A stretch of 8,841 nucleotides of DNA from Oscillospiraceae bacterium (GTDB taxonomy: Bacteria; Bacillota; Clostridia; Christensenellales; Aristaeellaceae), in the NCBI GenBank assembly GCA_031266295.1, contig JAISBH010000286.1, positions 1 through 8,841 on the forward strand. Reading direction: 5' to 3'. The notes below the pieces were generated by a model. The model had not been told where the DNA came from, ran no database searches, and saw only the letters and a program-made list of their open reading frames with translations. The translations under genes were made by a program, and so were the position numbers. Below, piece after piece: positions 1-6,525 of this stretch. The stretch's first letter is position 1. Each line of letters opens with the position of its first letter.

Positions 1-2421
1 TTGAAGCAGCTGGGCTATTTCTTTGGCTCGATCAGCGGCACATATGACAGCGCAACCAGCTACGCGGTCACGGCCTTCCAGCAGGATAACAAGCTATGGG
101 TCGACGGCAAAGCGGGGCCGGATACCCAGAAAGCGCTCTACGCCTCGAACGTCGCCCAGCCAAAGACCACGCCGTCCACGTACCGCACACTCCGCAGCGC
201 GATGACCGGCGACGATGTATACAAGTTGCAGCAGCACCTGATCGATATGGGATACATGTCCGGCACGGTATCCGGCTATTACGACGGGCGCACAACCGAG
301 GCGGTAAAGGCGTTTCAGCAGAGGAACGGCCTGACGGCGGACGGCGTCGCGGGCGCGGCCACTCAGCAGCGCATCTACTCCACCCAGGCCATACCCGCGC
401 AGAACGTGAACCTGCTGTTCCCCGACGGGAAAGTGACGGCGACTCCGACAACGGTCGCGTCGGCCGATCAGTCATCCGACGGAACGCTGCCCCTGTCTCC
501 ATCGGTTACTCAATCAGGAGTCGGCGTGTCCGATGGCGAAGCCAGCCTGTTTGACACAAAGACAGCGTCGGTCACTCCGCCGCCTGGAACGATTCCGCCG
601 GGTGATACCGGCGGCGGCGCTATTGGAACCGCAGCCACTGCTGCCCCGTCGGGCGCGATCGCATCGATCGCGCCCGATCCCTCGGATTTTCCATATATTC
701 TCAATCAACCTGTCGAAACGCCGTCGCGCCCGACCGTGCCCGATCCGACTCCATTCGTTATGCCAGAATTCGACACGACAATCAACGCTGACGGCACGAT
801 AAACGGCACGCTGCGACCCGGCAGCGCCGGCGGGGGGGTCCAGCTCATCCAGGCCAGGCTGAAGGAACTGGATTACTATCTGGGCGAGATCAACGGGAAC
901 TATTCCGATTCGGTGACGGCGGCAGTGCGGCGGTTCCAGACACGGAACCTGCTTCCAGCGGACGGCATCGCGGGTTCAGGCACTCAGCGGGCGTTGTTCG
1001 CCGACGACGCTCTGGCGTCTCAATTGGACATGACCCCAAACGTCGGGGAGATGAAATTCGGCGATCGTTCCGACGATGTGACAATGCTGCAGGATCGGCT
1101 GATCCGAATGGGGTATCTCACCGAGGGCGCGACGGGCTATTACGGCGAGCAGACGCGCGACGCGGTGAGGGCGTTCCAGAAAATGAACGGTCTGCCTGAC
1201 GACGGGTACGCTGGGGCGCAGACGCTGTCGCTGTTATTCACGGATATGGCGCTGTCCGCTGCGGGCACGCCGGGCACGATGTCGCCGGAGTCCACGCCCG
1301 AACCGACCCCGACAATCCCGCCGACGCCTACGGCCACGCAGGACGTCACGCTGCGGGAGGGCGATACCGGTTCGGTGGTCGTATCGCTTAAAGAACACCT
1401 GATCAGGCTGGGTTACTTAGACGGCGACGCGGACGAGATATATGATGAGGCGACGTCGGCCGCGATCAAACGATTCAAGATAATCAACGAACTTGCGCCG
1501 GCGGGCGCACACCCGGATGGTATAGCCGACGCGGCGACCCAGACGCGTCTGTTCTCCAAGGACGCCCAGCCGTGGCCGACGTTGCCATCAGGCAACCCTT
1601 CGCTGGCCACGCTGGACAACACATCCCTCGACGCCCGTGAGATTCAGATGACCGGCACCACCCAAACGAACCTCTCCAGCGGCGGCATCGCGGCCATCTC
1701 GCCCGGTGGCACGCTATACTATGCCGATGGAACGCTGGGCGGCCAGCTCTACTCACTGTCCGGTCAGACCGGCGCGACCCCTGTCGGCGAGGATCGCGCG
1801 CGGTTCATCCACGTGATAAACGGCGCGCTGGTGTACGCGACCGACAGCGAGATCATCCGGTATAACCTGAGCGGTAGCCGCCGCGAGGTCGTCGCCGAGA
1901 CAGGGCTGATCAAGAAGCTGGCGACGGCGGGCGATTCATACTACTATCTGGAGGGCGGGACACTGTACCGCTACCGCGCCGGCGAAGGACGCAGGGAACT
2001 GGCAGTCGGCGTGAATGATTTCTACCTGGACGTTTCAAACATGGTGCTGTATGTAGCGACGCCGGAGGATATACGGCGCCTGGACGGCGCGGGCAACCCT
2101 CTGTCCACAGTGGTGCTCAGCGGCGCGCAGCAGGTATTGTTGTGCAACGGCGCGCTGTATTACAGCCGCGACCGCTCTGTGTACAGGATCGACGGCGGGC
2201 GCGAAGCGGCTGTGGTCTCGGGCAACGTGCAGTGGTTTGGATTCTACCGCGACGCGATGTATTATATCGTGGGCAGCGCGCTGGCCGTGGCCGACACCAA
2301 CGGCGCGAACGCGCGCGTGTTCGACGCTGGCCCGGTAGCGTCGGTCTCCTTCATCAATGGAGAGGTGTATATCGGCCGCACGGTAGGCGGCGGGTTCAAC
2401 CAAAAATACCCGGCGGAGTAA
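1..2421 (+). CDS. Peptidoglycan-binding repeat protein with C-terminal beta-propeller (5' partial)
   Basis: This is probably an envelope protein that binds peptidoglycan and presents a propeller domain; its exact role is unknown. The gene is cut by the left window edge. The frame opens inside a repeat (KQLGYFFGSISGTYDSAT), so the TTG at base 1 is an internal Leu codon rather than a start, and any signal peptide lies outside the window. Five PG_binding_1-type repeats are visible, at about residues 1-49 (partial), 64-127, 269-335, 349-415 and 450-519. Each has the pattern LxxLGY, then YD/YG, then AVxxFQ, then DGxAGxxTQ. Pro/Thr/Ser-rich linkers lie at about 130-265 and 422-447. Residues from about 555 to 806 are short beta-rich units (GTLYYADG, GALVYATD, GTLYRYRA, GALYYSRD, DAMYYIVG), resembling the DUF5050/YWTD class of propellers. 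No catalytic motif is seen. The stop lies 44 bases before the pyrE start, with no clear terminator between them. The repeat call is firm; the propeller family is inferred. Confidence 0.85.
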   Translation: MKQLGYFFGSISGTYDSATSYAVTAFQQDNKLWVDGKAGPDTQKALYASNVAQPKTTPSTYRTLRSAMTGDDVYKLQQHLIDMGYMSGTVSGYYDGRTTEAVKAFQQRNGLTADGVAGAATQQRIYSTQAIPAQNVNLLFPDGKVTATPTTVASADQSSDGTLPLSPSVTQSGVGVSDGEASLFDTKTASVTPPPGTIPPGDTGGGAIGTAATAAPSGAIASIAPDPSDFPYILNQPVETPSRPTVPDPTPFVMPEFDTTINADGTINGTLRPGSAGGGVQLIQARLKELDYYLGEINGNYSDSVTAAVRRFQTRNLLPADGIAGSGTQRALFADDALASQLDMTPNVGEMKFGDRSDDVTMLQDRLIRMGYLTEGATGYYGEQTRDAVRAFQKMNGLPDDGYAGAQTLSLLFTDMALSAAGTPGTMSPESTPEPTPTIPPTPTATQDVTLREGDTGSVVVSLKEHLIRLGYLDGDADEIYDEATSAAIKRFKIINELAPAGAHPDGIADAATQTRLFSKDAQPWPTLPSGNPSLATLDNTSLDAREIQMTGTTQTNLSSGGIAAISPGGTLYYADGTLGGQLYSLSGQTGATPVGEDRARFIHVINGALVYATDSEIIRYNLSGSRREVVAETGLIKKLATAGDSYYYLEGGTLYRYRAGEGRRELAVGVNDFYLDVSNMVLYVATPEDIRRLDGAGNPLSTVVLSGAQQVLLCNGALYYSRDRSVYRIDGGREAAVVSGNVQWFGFYRDAMYYIVGSALAVADTNGANARVFDAGPVASVSFINGEVYIGRTVGGGFNQKYPAE

Positions 2422-2430
2422 TACAAGCCA

Positions 2431-2440
2431 GTTTATAAAC
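2431..2440. repeat. 10-bp perfect palindrome upstream of pyrE
   Basis: GTTTATAAAC is its own reverse complement. It sits in the AT-rich 44-base gap between the wall-binding gene and pyrE, 15 bases before the GGAGG site. It could be an operator half or chance, since several 10-bp palindromes are expected at random in a window this long. No attenuator or PyrR-type leader is visible in this short gap. Confidence 0.25.
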
Positions 2441-2455
2441 CCATTATATTAATTT

Positions 2456-2460
2456 GGAGG
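2456..2460 (+). promoter_or_regulatory. Shine-Dalgarno site that fixes the pyrE start
   Basis: GGAGG lies five bases before the ATG at 2466. The upstream in-frame TTG (2454) and GTG (2460) overlap this site, so they cannot be the start served by it. The first four residues of the longest open frame should therefore be removed. Confidence 0.8.
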
Positions 2461-2465
2461 TGGCG

Positions 2466-3122
2466 ATGATACTATCCATCCCTGAACAAACCGCGTCCGA
2501 TCTGCTCGCGATCGGCGCGGTGTTCCTTCGCCCAAACGAGCCGTTCACATGGGCCAGCGGTATTAAAAGCCCCATCTACTGCGACAACCGCTTGACATTG
2601 TCGCAGCCCGATGTGCGCGACAGTATCGAACGCGCGTTCGCGCAGCGGATACGCGAGACTTACCCGGAATGCGAGGCGCTGTTCGGCACCGCCACGGCGG
2701 GGATAGCGCACGCGGCGATTATCGCGCACTTGCTGGATATGCCTATGGGTTATGTTCGCGGCAGCGCGAAGGATCATGGCCGCAACAACCGTCGCGACAA
2801 TCGTATTGAGGGCAAGCTCGTTCCGGGGCAGAAGGTCGTCGTCGTCGAGGATCTGATCTCGACCGGTTCCAGCGCGCTGGACGCGGCGCGGGCGCTGCTG
2901 GACGCCGGAGCGGACGTGCTGGGCGTCGTTTGCATATTCACCTATAGAATGACCAAGGGCATACGGGCGTTCGAGCAGGCGGGGCTGAAACTGGAATCGC
3001 TGACGGATTTCGACACGCTGATAGATGTTGCGGCGCGTATGGGCGGCGTTGACAAGGATGACCTGCCGCGATTACGCGCGTTCAGGGATAACCCCGACGA
3101 TCCCGAGTGGATTAATAAATAG
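2466..3122 (+). CDS. pyrE: Orotate phosphoribosyltransferase
   Basis: The enzyme converts orotate and PRPP to orotidine 5'-monophosphate and pyrophosphate, the fifth step of de novo pyrimidine synthesis, in the cytosol as a dimer. From the ATG at 2466 the protein has 218 residues, normal for the family. The N-terminal orotate-binding segment FTWASGIKSPIYCDNR is at about residues 27-42. The catalytic loop YVRGSAKDHG starts at about 96, with R98, K102 and H104 conserved. The PRPP-binding motif VVVVEDLISTGSS is at about 124-136. The position matching E. coli Lys100 is Gly; from recall this position is also not Lys in Bacillus, so loss of activity is not implied. The loop after KDHG is four residues longer than in the homologues I recall (see the repeat at 2781-2804). 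The gene precedes pyrB by 11 bases and is probably co-transcribed with pyrB and pyrI. The assignment is firm. Confidence 0.96.
   Translation: MILSIPEQTASDLLAIGAVFLRPNEPFTWASGIKSPIYCDNRLTLSQPDVRDSIERAFAQRIRETYPECEALFGTATAGIAHAAIIAHLLDMPMGYVRGSAKDHGRNNRRDNRIEGKLVPGQKVVVVEDLISTGSSALDAARALLDAGADVLGVVCIFTYRMTKGIRAFEQAGLKLESLTDFDTLIDVAARMGGVDKDDLPRLRAFRDNPDDPEWINK
2781..2804 (+). repeat. 12-bp imperfect tandem duplication in the pyrE catalytic loop
   Basis: Two adjacent in-frame 12-base units, 2781-2792 and 2793-2804, encode RNNR and RDNR. They differ at two of twelve bases (AAC to GAC, AAC to AAT). They fall directly after the KDHG part of the mobile loop and before IEG. In the Bacillus and E. 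coli PyrE sequences I recall, only about four residues sit between HG and the following hydrophobic-acid/Gly segment, so one unit appears to be an insertion. Confidence 0.7.
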
Positions 3123-3133
3123 GATGGTAAACT

Positions 3134-4054
3134 GTGATCAAGCATCTTAATGATATTCAGGATCTTTCATCGGATCAGATAGAACAGCTGATCACGCTGG
3201 CGGAGGACATGATGACCGACCGCGCGAAGTATCAGAGCGCGCTGGCGCACCGCACGCTGGCGACGCTGTTCTTTGAGCCGAGTACGCGCACGAGGCTGAG
3301 CTTCGAGGCCGCTATGCTGGAGTTGGGTGGCAACGTGATTGGCTTTGCCGACCCGAACTCATCCTCCGCGACGAAGGGCGAGAGCGTTGCGGATACCATC
3401 CGCACGGTAGCCTGTTACTCCGACATAATCGTGATGAGACACCCGAAGGAAGGCGCGCCTATCGCAGCGTCGCTGCGTTCGCCCGTGCCTATCATCAACG
3501 CGGGCGACGGAGGGCATCACCACCCCACCCAGACGCTGGCCGACCTGTTCACGATCCGCCGGGAGAAGGGGCGGTTTGAAGGGCTGACGGTCGGGTTGTG
3601 CGGCGACTTGAAATTCGGGCGAACGGTTCATTCGCTAATACACGCGATGGCGAGATATGAAGGGGTACGGTTCGCGCTGATCTCGCCTCAGGAACTGCGC
3701 ACGCCGGACTACATACTCGAAGGTCTGCGGGCGCGTCCCAACGTCAGTTACGAGGAGACGGACTCGCTGGAGTCGGTCATCCCGCGCCTGGACATACTGT
3801 ACATGACGCGCGTGCAGCGGGAGCGGTTCTTTAATGAAGCCGATTATGTGCGGCTAAAGGATAGCTATATATTAACATTAAAGACGCTGGCGGACGCGAA
3901 GGACAGCCTGACCATACTGCACCCGCTGCCGCGCGTGAACGAGATCGCCGTCGAGGTGGACGACGACCCGCGCGCGTGCTATTTCAAGCAGATGTATTAC
4001 GGAAAGGTCATCCGCAAGGCATTGCTCGCGACCATGCTAGGGGTGGCGTTATAA
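3134..4054 (+). CDS. pyrB: Aspartate carbamoyltransferase, catalytic chain
   Basis: This chain joins carbamoyl phosphate and L-aspartate to give N-carbamoyl-L-aspartate, the committed step of pyrimidine synthesis. At 306 residues the length is typical. The carbamoyl-phosphate site FFEPSTRTRLSFE is at about 46-58 (S50-T51-R52-T53-R54). The mobile loop lysine is K81 in SATKGES, and MRHPKEGA is at about 101-108. HPTQ is at 130-133, the aspartate-domain residues are R226 and Q228 in TRVQ, and HPLPRVNEI is at 263-271. All the key residues I can place are present. The start is GTG, 11 bases after the pyrE stop, with a modest AGGATGG site at 3121-3127. An ATG at 3124 is out of frame. The stop overlaps the pyrI start by one base (TAATG), suggesting translational coupling that would help balance the two chains of the holoenzyme. 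Confidence 0.97.
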   Translation: MIKHLNDIQDLSSDQIEQLITLAEDMMTDRAKYQSALAHRTLATLFFEPSTRTRLSFEAAMLELGGNVIGFADPNSSSATKGESVADTIRTVACYSDIIVMRHPKEGAPIAASLRSPVPIINAGDGGHHHPTQTLADLFTIRREKGRFEGLTVGLCGDLKFGRTVHSLIHAMARYEGVRFALISPQELRTPDYILEGLRARPNVSYEETDSLESVIPRLDILYMTRVQRERFFNEADYVRLKDSYILTLKTLADAKDSLTILHPLPRVNEIAVEVDDDPRACYFKQMYYGKVIRKALLATMLGVAL

Positions 4055-4470
4055 TGAACATAGACAGCATCCAGAACGGGATCGTGATCGATCACATTCA
4101 GGCGGGCAACAGCATGAGCATTTATCAGCTGCTGCAACTGGATCGGCTGGCGTGCAGCGTGGCCATTATCAAGAACTGCAAGAGCGCCAAGATGGGCCGC
4201 AAGGATATCATCAAGATAGACGAGGACTTCGACGTGAATCTTGACGCGCTAGGGTTCGTCGATCCAAACGTGACGGTCAGCGTGATCCGCGACGGGCAGA
4301 CGGTTGAGAAGCGCAAGATATCGCCGCCCGAACGCATCGTGAACGTTATACGTTGCAACAACCCGCGCTGTATCACGACCACCGAGCCTGGACTGGATCA
4401 CGTATTCCATCTGACGGACGCGGCGCGCGGGCTGTACCGCTGCGCGTACTGCGACGCCGCGAAACAGTAG
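4054..4470 (+). CDS. pyrI: Aspartate carbamoyltransferase, regulatory chain
   Basis: This zinc-binding chain associates with PyrB and lets nucleotides, classically CTP and ATP, tune its activity. It has 138 residues, shorter than the E. coli chain (about 153), as is common in the clostridial form. The N-terminal allosteric domain covers about residues 1-92, with the segment GIVIDHIQAG at 9-18. The C-terminal zinc domain carries the four expected cysteines, C101 and C106 (CNNPRC) and C130 and C133 (CAYC). The longest open frame reaches back to 3976 inside pyrB, but family alignment and the TAATG junction place the start at 4054. A purine-rich AGGGGTGG at 4039-4046 could serve as ribosome binding site. 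Its presence implies that aspartate carbamoyltransferase here is a PyrB-PyrI holoenzyme rather than a bare PyrB trimer. Confidence 0.96.
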   Translation: MNIDSIQNGIVIDHIQAGNSMSIYQLLQLDRLACSVAIIKNCKSAKMGRKDIIKIDEDFDVNLDALGFVDPNVTVSVIRDGQTVEKRKISPPERIVNVIRCNNPRCITTTEPGLDHVFHLTDAARGLYRCAYCDAAKQ

Positions 4471-4510
4471 CATGATAACGACGACGGAACAATAGTCGCA
4501 ATGAAACAAC

Positions 4511-4515
4511 GGAGG
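4511..4515 (+). promoter_or_regulatory. Shine-Dalgarno site supporting the TTG start of rqcH
   Basis: GGAGG lies eight bases before the TTG at 4524. The next in-frame ATG (4539) would be 23 bases away and would remove the conserved DGIT segment that opens NFACT-N domains, so the TTG is preferred. Confidence 0.75.
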
Positions 4516-4523
4516 CGATAGGG

Positions 4524-6311
4524 TTGGACGGCATAACGATGGGGTTTATGTGCGCGGAGTGCGACGCAATACTGAGCGGCGGTCGAGTGGATCAGGTGCG
4601 TCAGCCCGATCGCTCGACGTTGATACTGGCCGTGCGCAGCCAGGGCGCAAACCATCAGCTGCTGCTGAGCGCGGACGCAAACAACGCGCGGCTGCAGCTG
4701 ACCGGCGCGAACCCAGCCAACCCGCCTGAGCCGCCGATGTTCTGTATGCTGCTGCGCAAGCGGCTGATAGGCGCGTATATAACGAGCGTGCGCGCGGTCG
4801 GAGGCGATCGCGTGGCGTGGATCGACCTGGATACCAAGGACGAGCTGGGCGAGCGCGGCACGCATCGACTGGTAGTGGAGTGCATGGGCCGGCACAGTAA
4901 CATCGTCCTGCTGGATGGAACCGGGAGGATCGTGGACGCGATACGCCGCGTCAGCGCGGATGTGAATCGGTACCGCGAGCTGCTGCCCGGCGTGATATAT
5001 GTGCAGCCGCCCGCGCAGGATAAGCTGGATCCGGCCGCGTTCCGGGGCGAATCGGCGGCGGACGCGAGAGCGGCGTTGCGGACTAGGCTGGATTCAGGCG
5101 GCAAGCTAAGCCGTGCGATTGCCGACGCGGTAATGGGCGTAGGCGCGCAGATGGCGAGGGAGTTTGCGCATCGTATCGGCGGCGACGCCGACGTTTACCT
5201 TGATAAGCTGAACCGAGACGCGGTTTCGGACGCGCTGTCTTCTTTGTTGAGTGGTTTGGACGGACTTGCCGCGCCTGTTTCGGTGCTGGATGAGACTGGA
5301 GCACCGATCGACGCATACCCGTTTCATATGTTGAGTCTGGCCGCCAATCGGCAGAAACGATGCGCGACGCTGTCGGAGGCGATGGACGCGTGCTACGCGA
5401 GGCGGGATGAATCCGAGCGCATTAATCGCAGGAAACAATCGCTGAAAAAGGCCGTCGATAACGCGATCGAGCGCGCCGAAAAGAAGCTGGCCATCCAGCT
5501 GGAGGCGATGAACACGCAGACGCAGATAGACGAGGCGTCGCGGTTCGGCGAGCTGATCATGGCGAATTTGTATAGGATTCCGCCGGGAGCGGCGTCCGCG
5601 GCGCTGGAGGACTATTATCAGGAGGGATCGCCGATGGTGGCAGTTCCGTTGGATGAACGCGCGGGGGCGGTGAGGTCGGCGCAGCAATACTTCAAGAAGG
5701 CGCGGAAAATGAAGGCGGCGCGGGACTCGGCGCGGGAGCAAAGAATGCTGACGGAGGGGCAGCTGGCGTTCTTGCGCACCCAGGCGCATGATCTGGAGAT
5801 GTGTCAGGATGAAGCTGAACTGGCTGAGGTAAGGATGCTGCTGATACGAGCGGGCGTTGTGCGCGCGGAGCGGTCAGGGAAGGGTAGCAAGCCGGCGAAG
5901 GTGAGGCTGCCTCAGTCGGAGCCGTACAGGTATCAATCCAGTGATGGGATTGAGATACAGGTAGGGAAGACGAGCGCGCAGAATGACAGGATAACCGGCG
6001 CGGCGGACGGCGAGATGATATGGATGCACGCGAAAGACATGCCGGGATCGCACGTGGTGATAAGGCACAGCGGCGCGGCGCCTGAAAAGACGATGAGCGA
6101 GGCGTTGACGCTGGCCGCGTGGTATAGTAAGGGCAAGGCGTCGGCGAACGTGCCAATAGACGCGACGCTGCGGAAGTATGTAAAGAAGCCAGGCGGCGCG
6201 GCTGCGGGCTTTGTAACGTACACGAACCAGCGAACCTACTACATAACGCCGGACGAAGCCGCGATCCGCGCGCTGACCCTCTTAAATGGCAAAAAACTCT
6301 CGGCTATATAG
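4524..6311 (+). CDS. rqcH: Rqc2/RqcH-type ribosome quality control factor (NFACT protein)
   Basis: RqcH binds 50S subunits obstructed by peptidyl-tRNA and recruits tRNA-Ala so that C-terminal alanine tails mark the stalled chain for proteolysis. Older annotations call the family fibronectin-binding protein A. The protein has 595 residues, close to the usual 560-590. The NFACT-N domain covers about 1-175, with the DGIT opening, GGRVDQVRQP at 19-28, the functionally important Asp-Arg pair at D95-R96 in GGDRV, MGRHSNIVL at 121-129 and NRYRELLPG at 148-156. A helix-hairpin-helix-like region follows at about 193-225. A charged coiled-coil middle runs from about 283 to 440 and includes YFKKARKMKAA. 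The NFACT-R/DUF814 domain is at about 467-577, with SSDGIEIQVG, QNDRIT, WMHAKDMPGSHVVI and VKKPGGAAAG. Translation starts at TTG. It lies 53 bases after pyrI in the same direction and may share its transcript. The family assignment is firm; alanine tailing is inferred from homologues. Confidence 0.94.
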   Translation: MDGITMGFMCAECDAILSGGRVDQVRQPDRSTLILAVRSQGANHQLLLSADANNARLQLTGANPANPPEPPMFCMLLRKRLIGAYITSVRAVGGDRVAWIDLDTKDELGERGTHRLVVECMGRHSNIVLLDGTGRIVDAIRRVSADVNRYRELLPGVIYVQPPAQDKLDPAAFRGESAADARAALRTRLDSGGKLSRAIADAVMGVGAQMAREFAHRIGGDADVYLDKLNRDAVSDALSSLLSGLDGLAAPVSVLDETGAPIDAYPFHMLSLAANRQKRCATLSEAMDACYARRDESERINRRKQSLKKAVDNAIERAEKKLAIQLEAMNTQTQIDEASRFGELIMANLYRIPPGAASAALEDYYQEGSPMVAVPLDERAGAVRSAQQYFKKARKMKAARDSAREQRMLTEGQLAFLRTQAHDLEMCQDEAELAEVRMLLIRAGVVRAERSGKGSKPAKVRLPQSEPYRYQSSDGIEIQVGKTSAQNDRITGAADGEMIWMHAKDMPGSHVVIRHSGAAPEKTMSEALTLAAWYSKGKASANVPIDATLRKYVKKPGGAAAGFVTYTNQRTYYITPDEAAIRALTLLNGKKLSAI

Positions 6312-6525
6312 GCAAGGATCCTCCTGCTATCCAGGTTTTTGGAACCCGGACGGCTTGCGGATCAAGCGCTCGTGGTTTCCCCACGCGCGTTTCGAGTTTT
6401 CCTGATATTCTTTTAACCCACGCGCCGATGACTTTTGCCTCGACGCTTCGCGGTTGAGCCGTTGAATTCTGACGCTCATCATCCAACCTAGAAATCCATT
6501 CCCTCAACGGCTAAAGAAATGGCGC
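6312..6525. other. Gap between convergent genes with small inverted repeats
   Basis: This 214-base stretch lies between two genes that point at each other, so it should hold terminators rather than promoters. It contains an imperfect 7-bp hairpin (CCAGGTT, loop TTTGG, AACCCGG) at 6331-6349, a GC-rich hairpin at 6366-6390, and a 9-bp inverted repeat AGCCGTTGA (6457-6465) / TCAACGGCT (6504-6512) with a 38-base loop. CCCACGCGC occurs twice (6380-6388 and 6417-6425). A minus-strand frame beginning with TTG at 6507 and ending at 6304 stays open for 67 codons. It has no ATG start, no Shine-Dalgarno site, codon choice less GC-biased at third positions than its neighbours, and resembles no family I recognise. 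I do not call it a gene, but it could be a remnant. Confidence 0.5.
6366..6399 (+). terminator. Possible weak intrinsic terminator after rqcH
   Basis: CGTGG (6371-6375) pairs with CCACG (6381-6385) around a five-base loop. After a single mismatch the stem extends through GCGC/GCGT, where the outermost pair is G-U. The 3' side runs into TTTCGAGTTTT, an interrupted T tract. The position, 55 bases after the rqcH stop, fits a terminator of the rightward block, but the poor T run makes this uncertain. On the minus strand the hairpin is not followed by T residues. Confidence 0.3.

Noticed and set aside
1..3. TTG at the first base as a true start codon
   Set aside because: The frame begins mid-way through a peptidoglycan-binding repeat, so the Leu codon is internal and the gene continues beyond the window.
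2422..2450. A sigma-70 promoter for pyrE using TATATT at 2445-2450
   Set aside because: The hexamer 17 bases upstream is TACAAG, a poor -35 box, and transcription would begin at or inside the Shine-Dalgarno site.
2422..2465. A PyrR-type or other attenuator leader in front of pyrE
   Set aside because: The gap is only 44 bases, with no terminator/antiterminator pair and no leader peptide.
4398..4895. A 165-codon minus-strand frame spanning the pyrI-rqcH junction
   Set aside because: It overlaps two well-supported genes on the other strand, shows biased composition, and has no family resemblance.
5106..5789. A 227-codon open frame antisense to rqcH
   Set aside because: It is very Arg-rich and low in complexity, as expected from the reverse strand of a GC-rich gene. 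The opposite strand has a convincing NFACT protein with conserved motifs throughout.
6457..6512. The 9-bp inverted repeat as an intrinsic terminator of the arabinofuranosidase gene
   Set aside because: The loop is 38 bases and no T tract follows on the minus strand, so it does not fit a standard intrinsic terminator.
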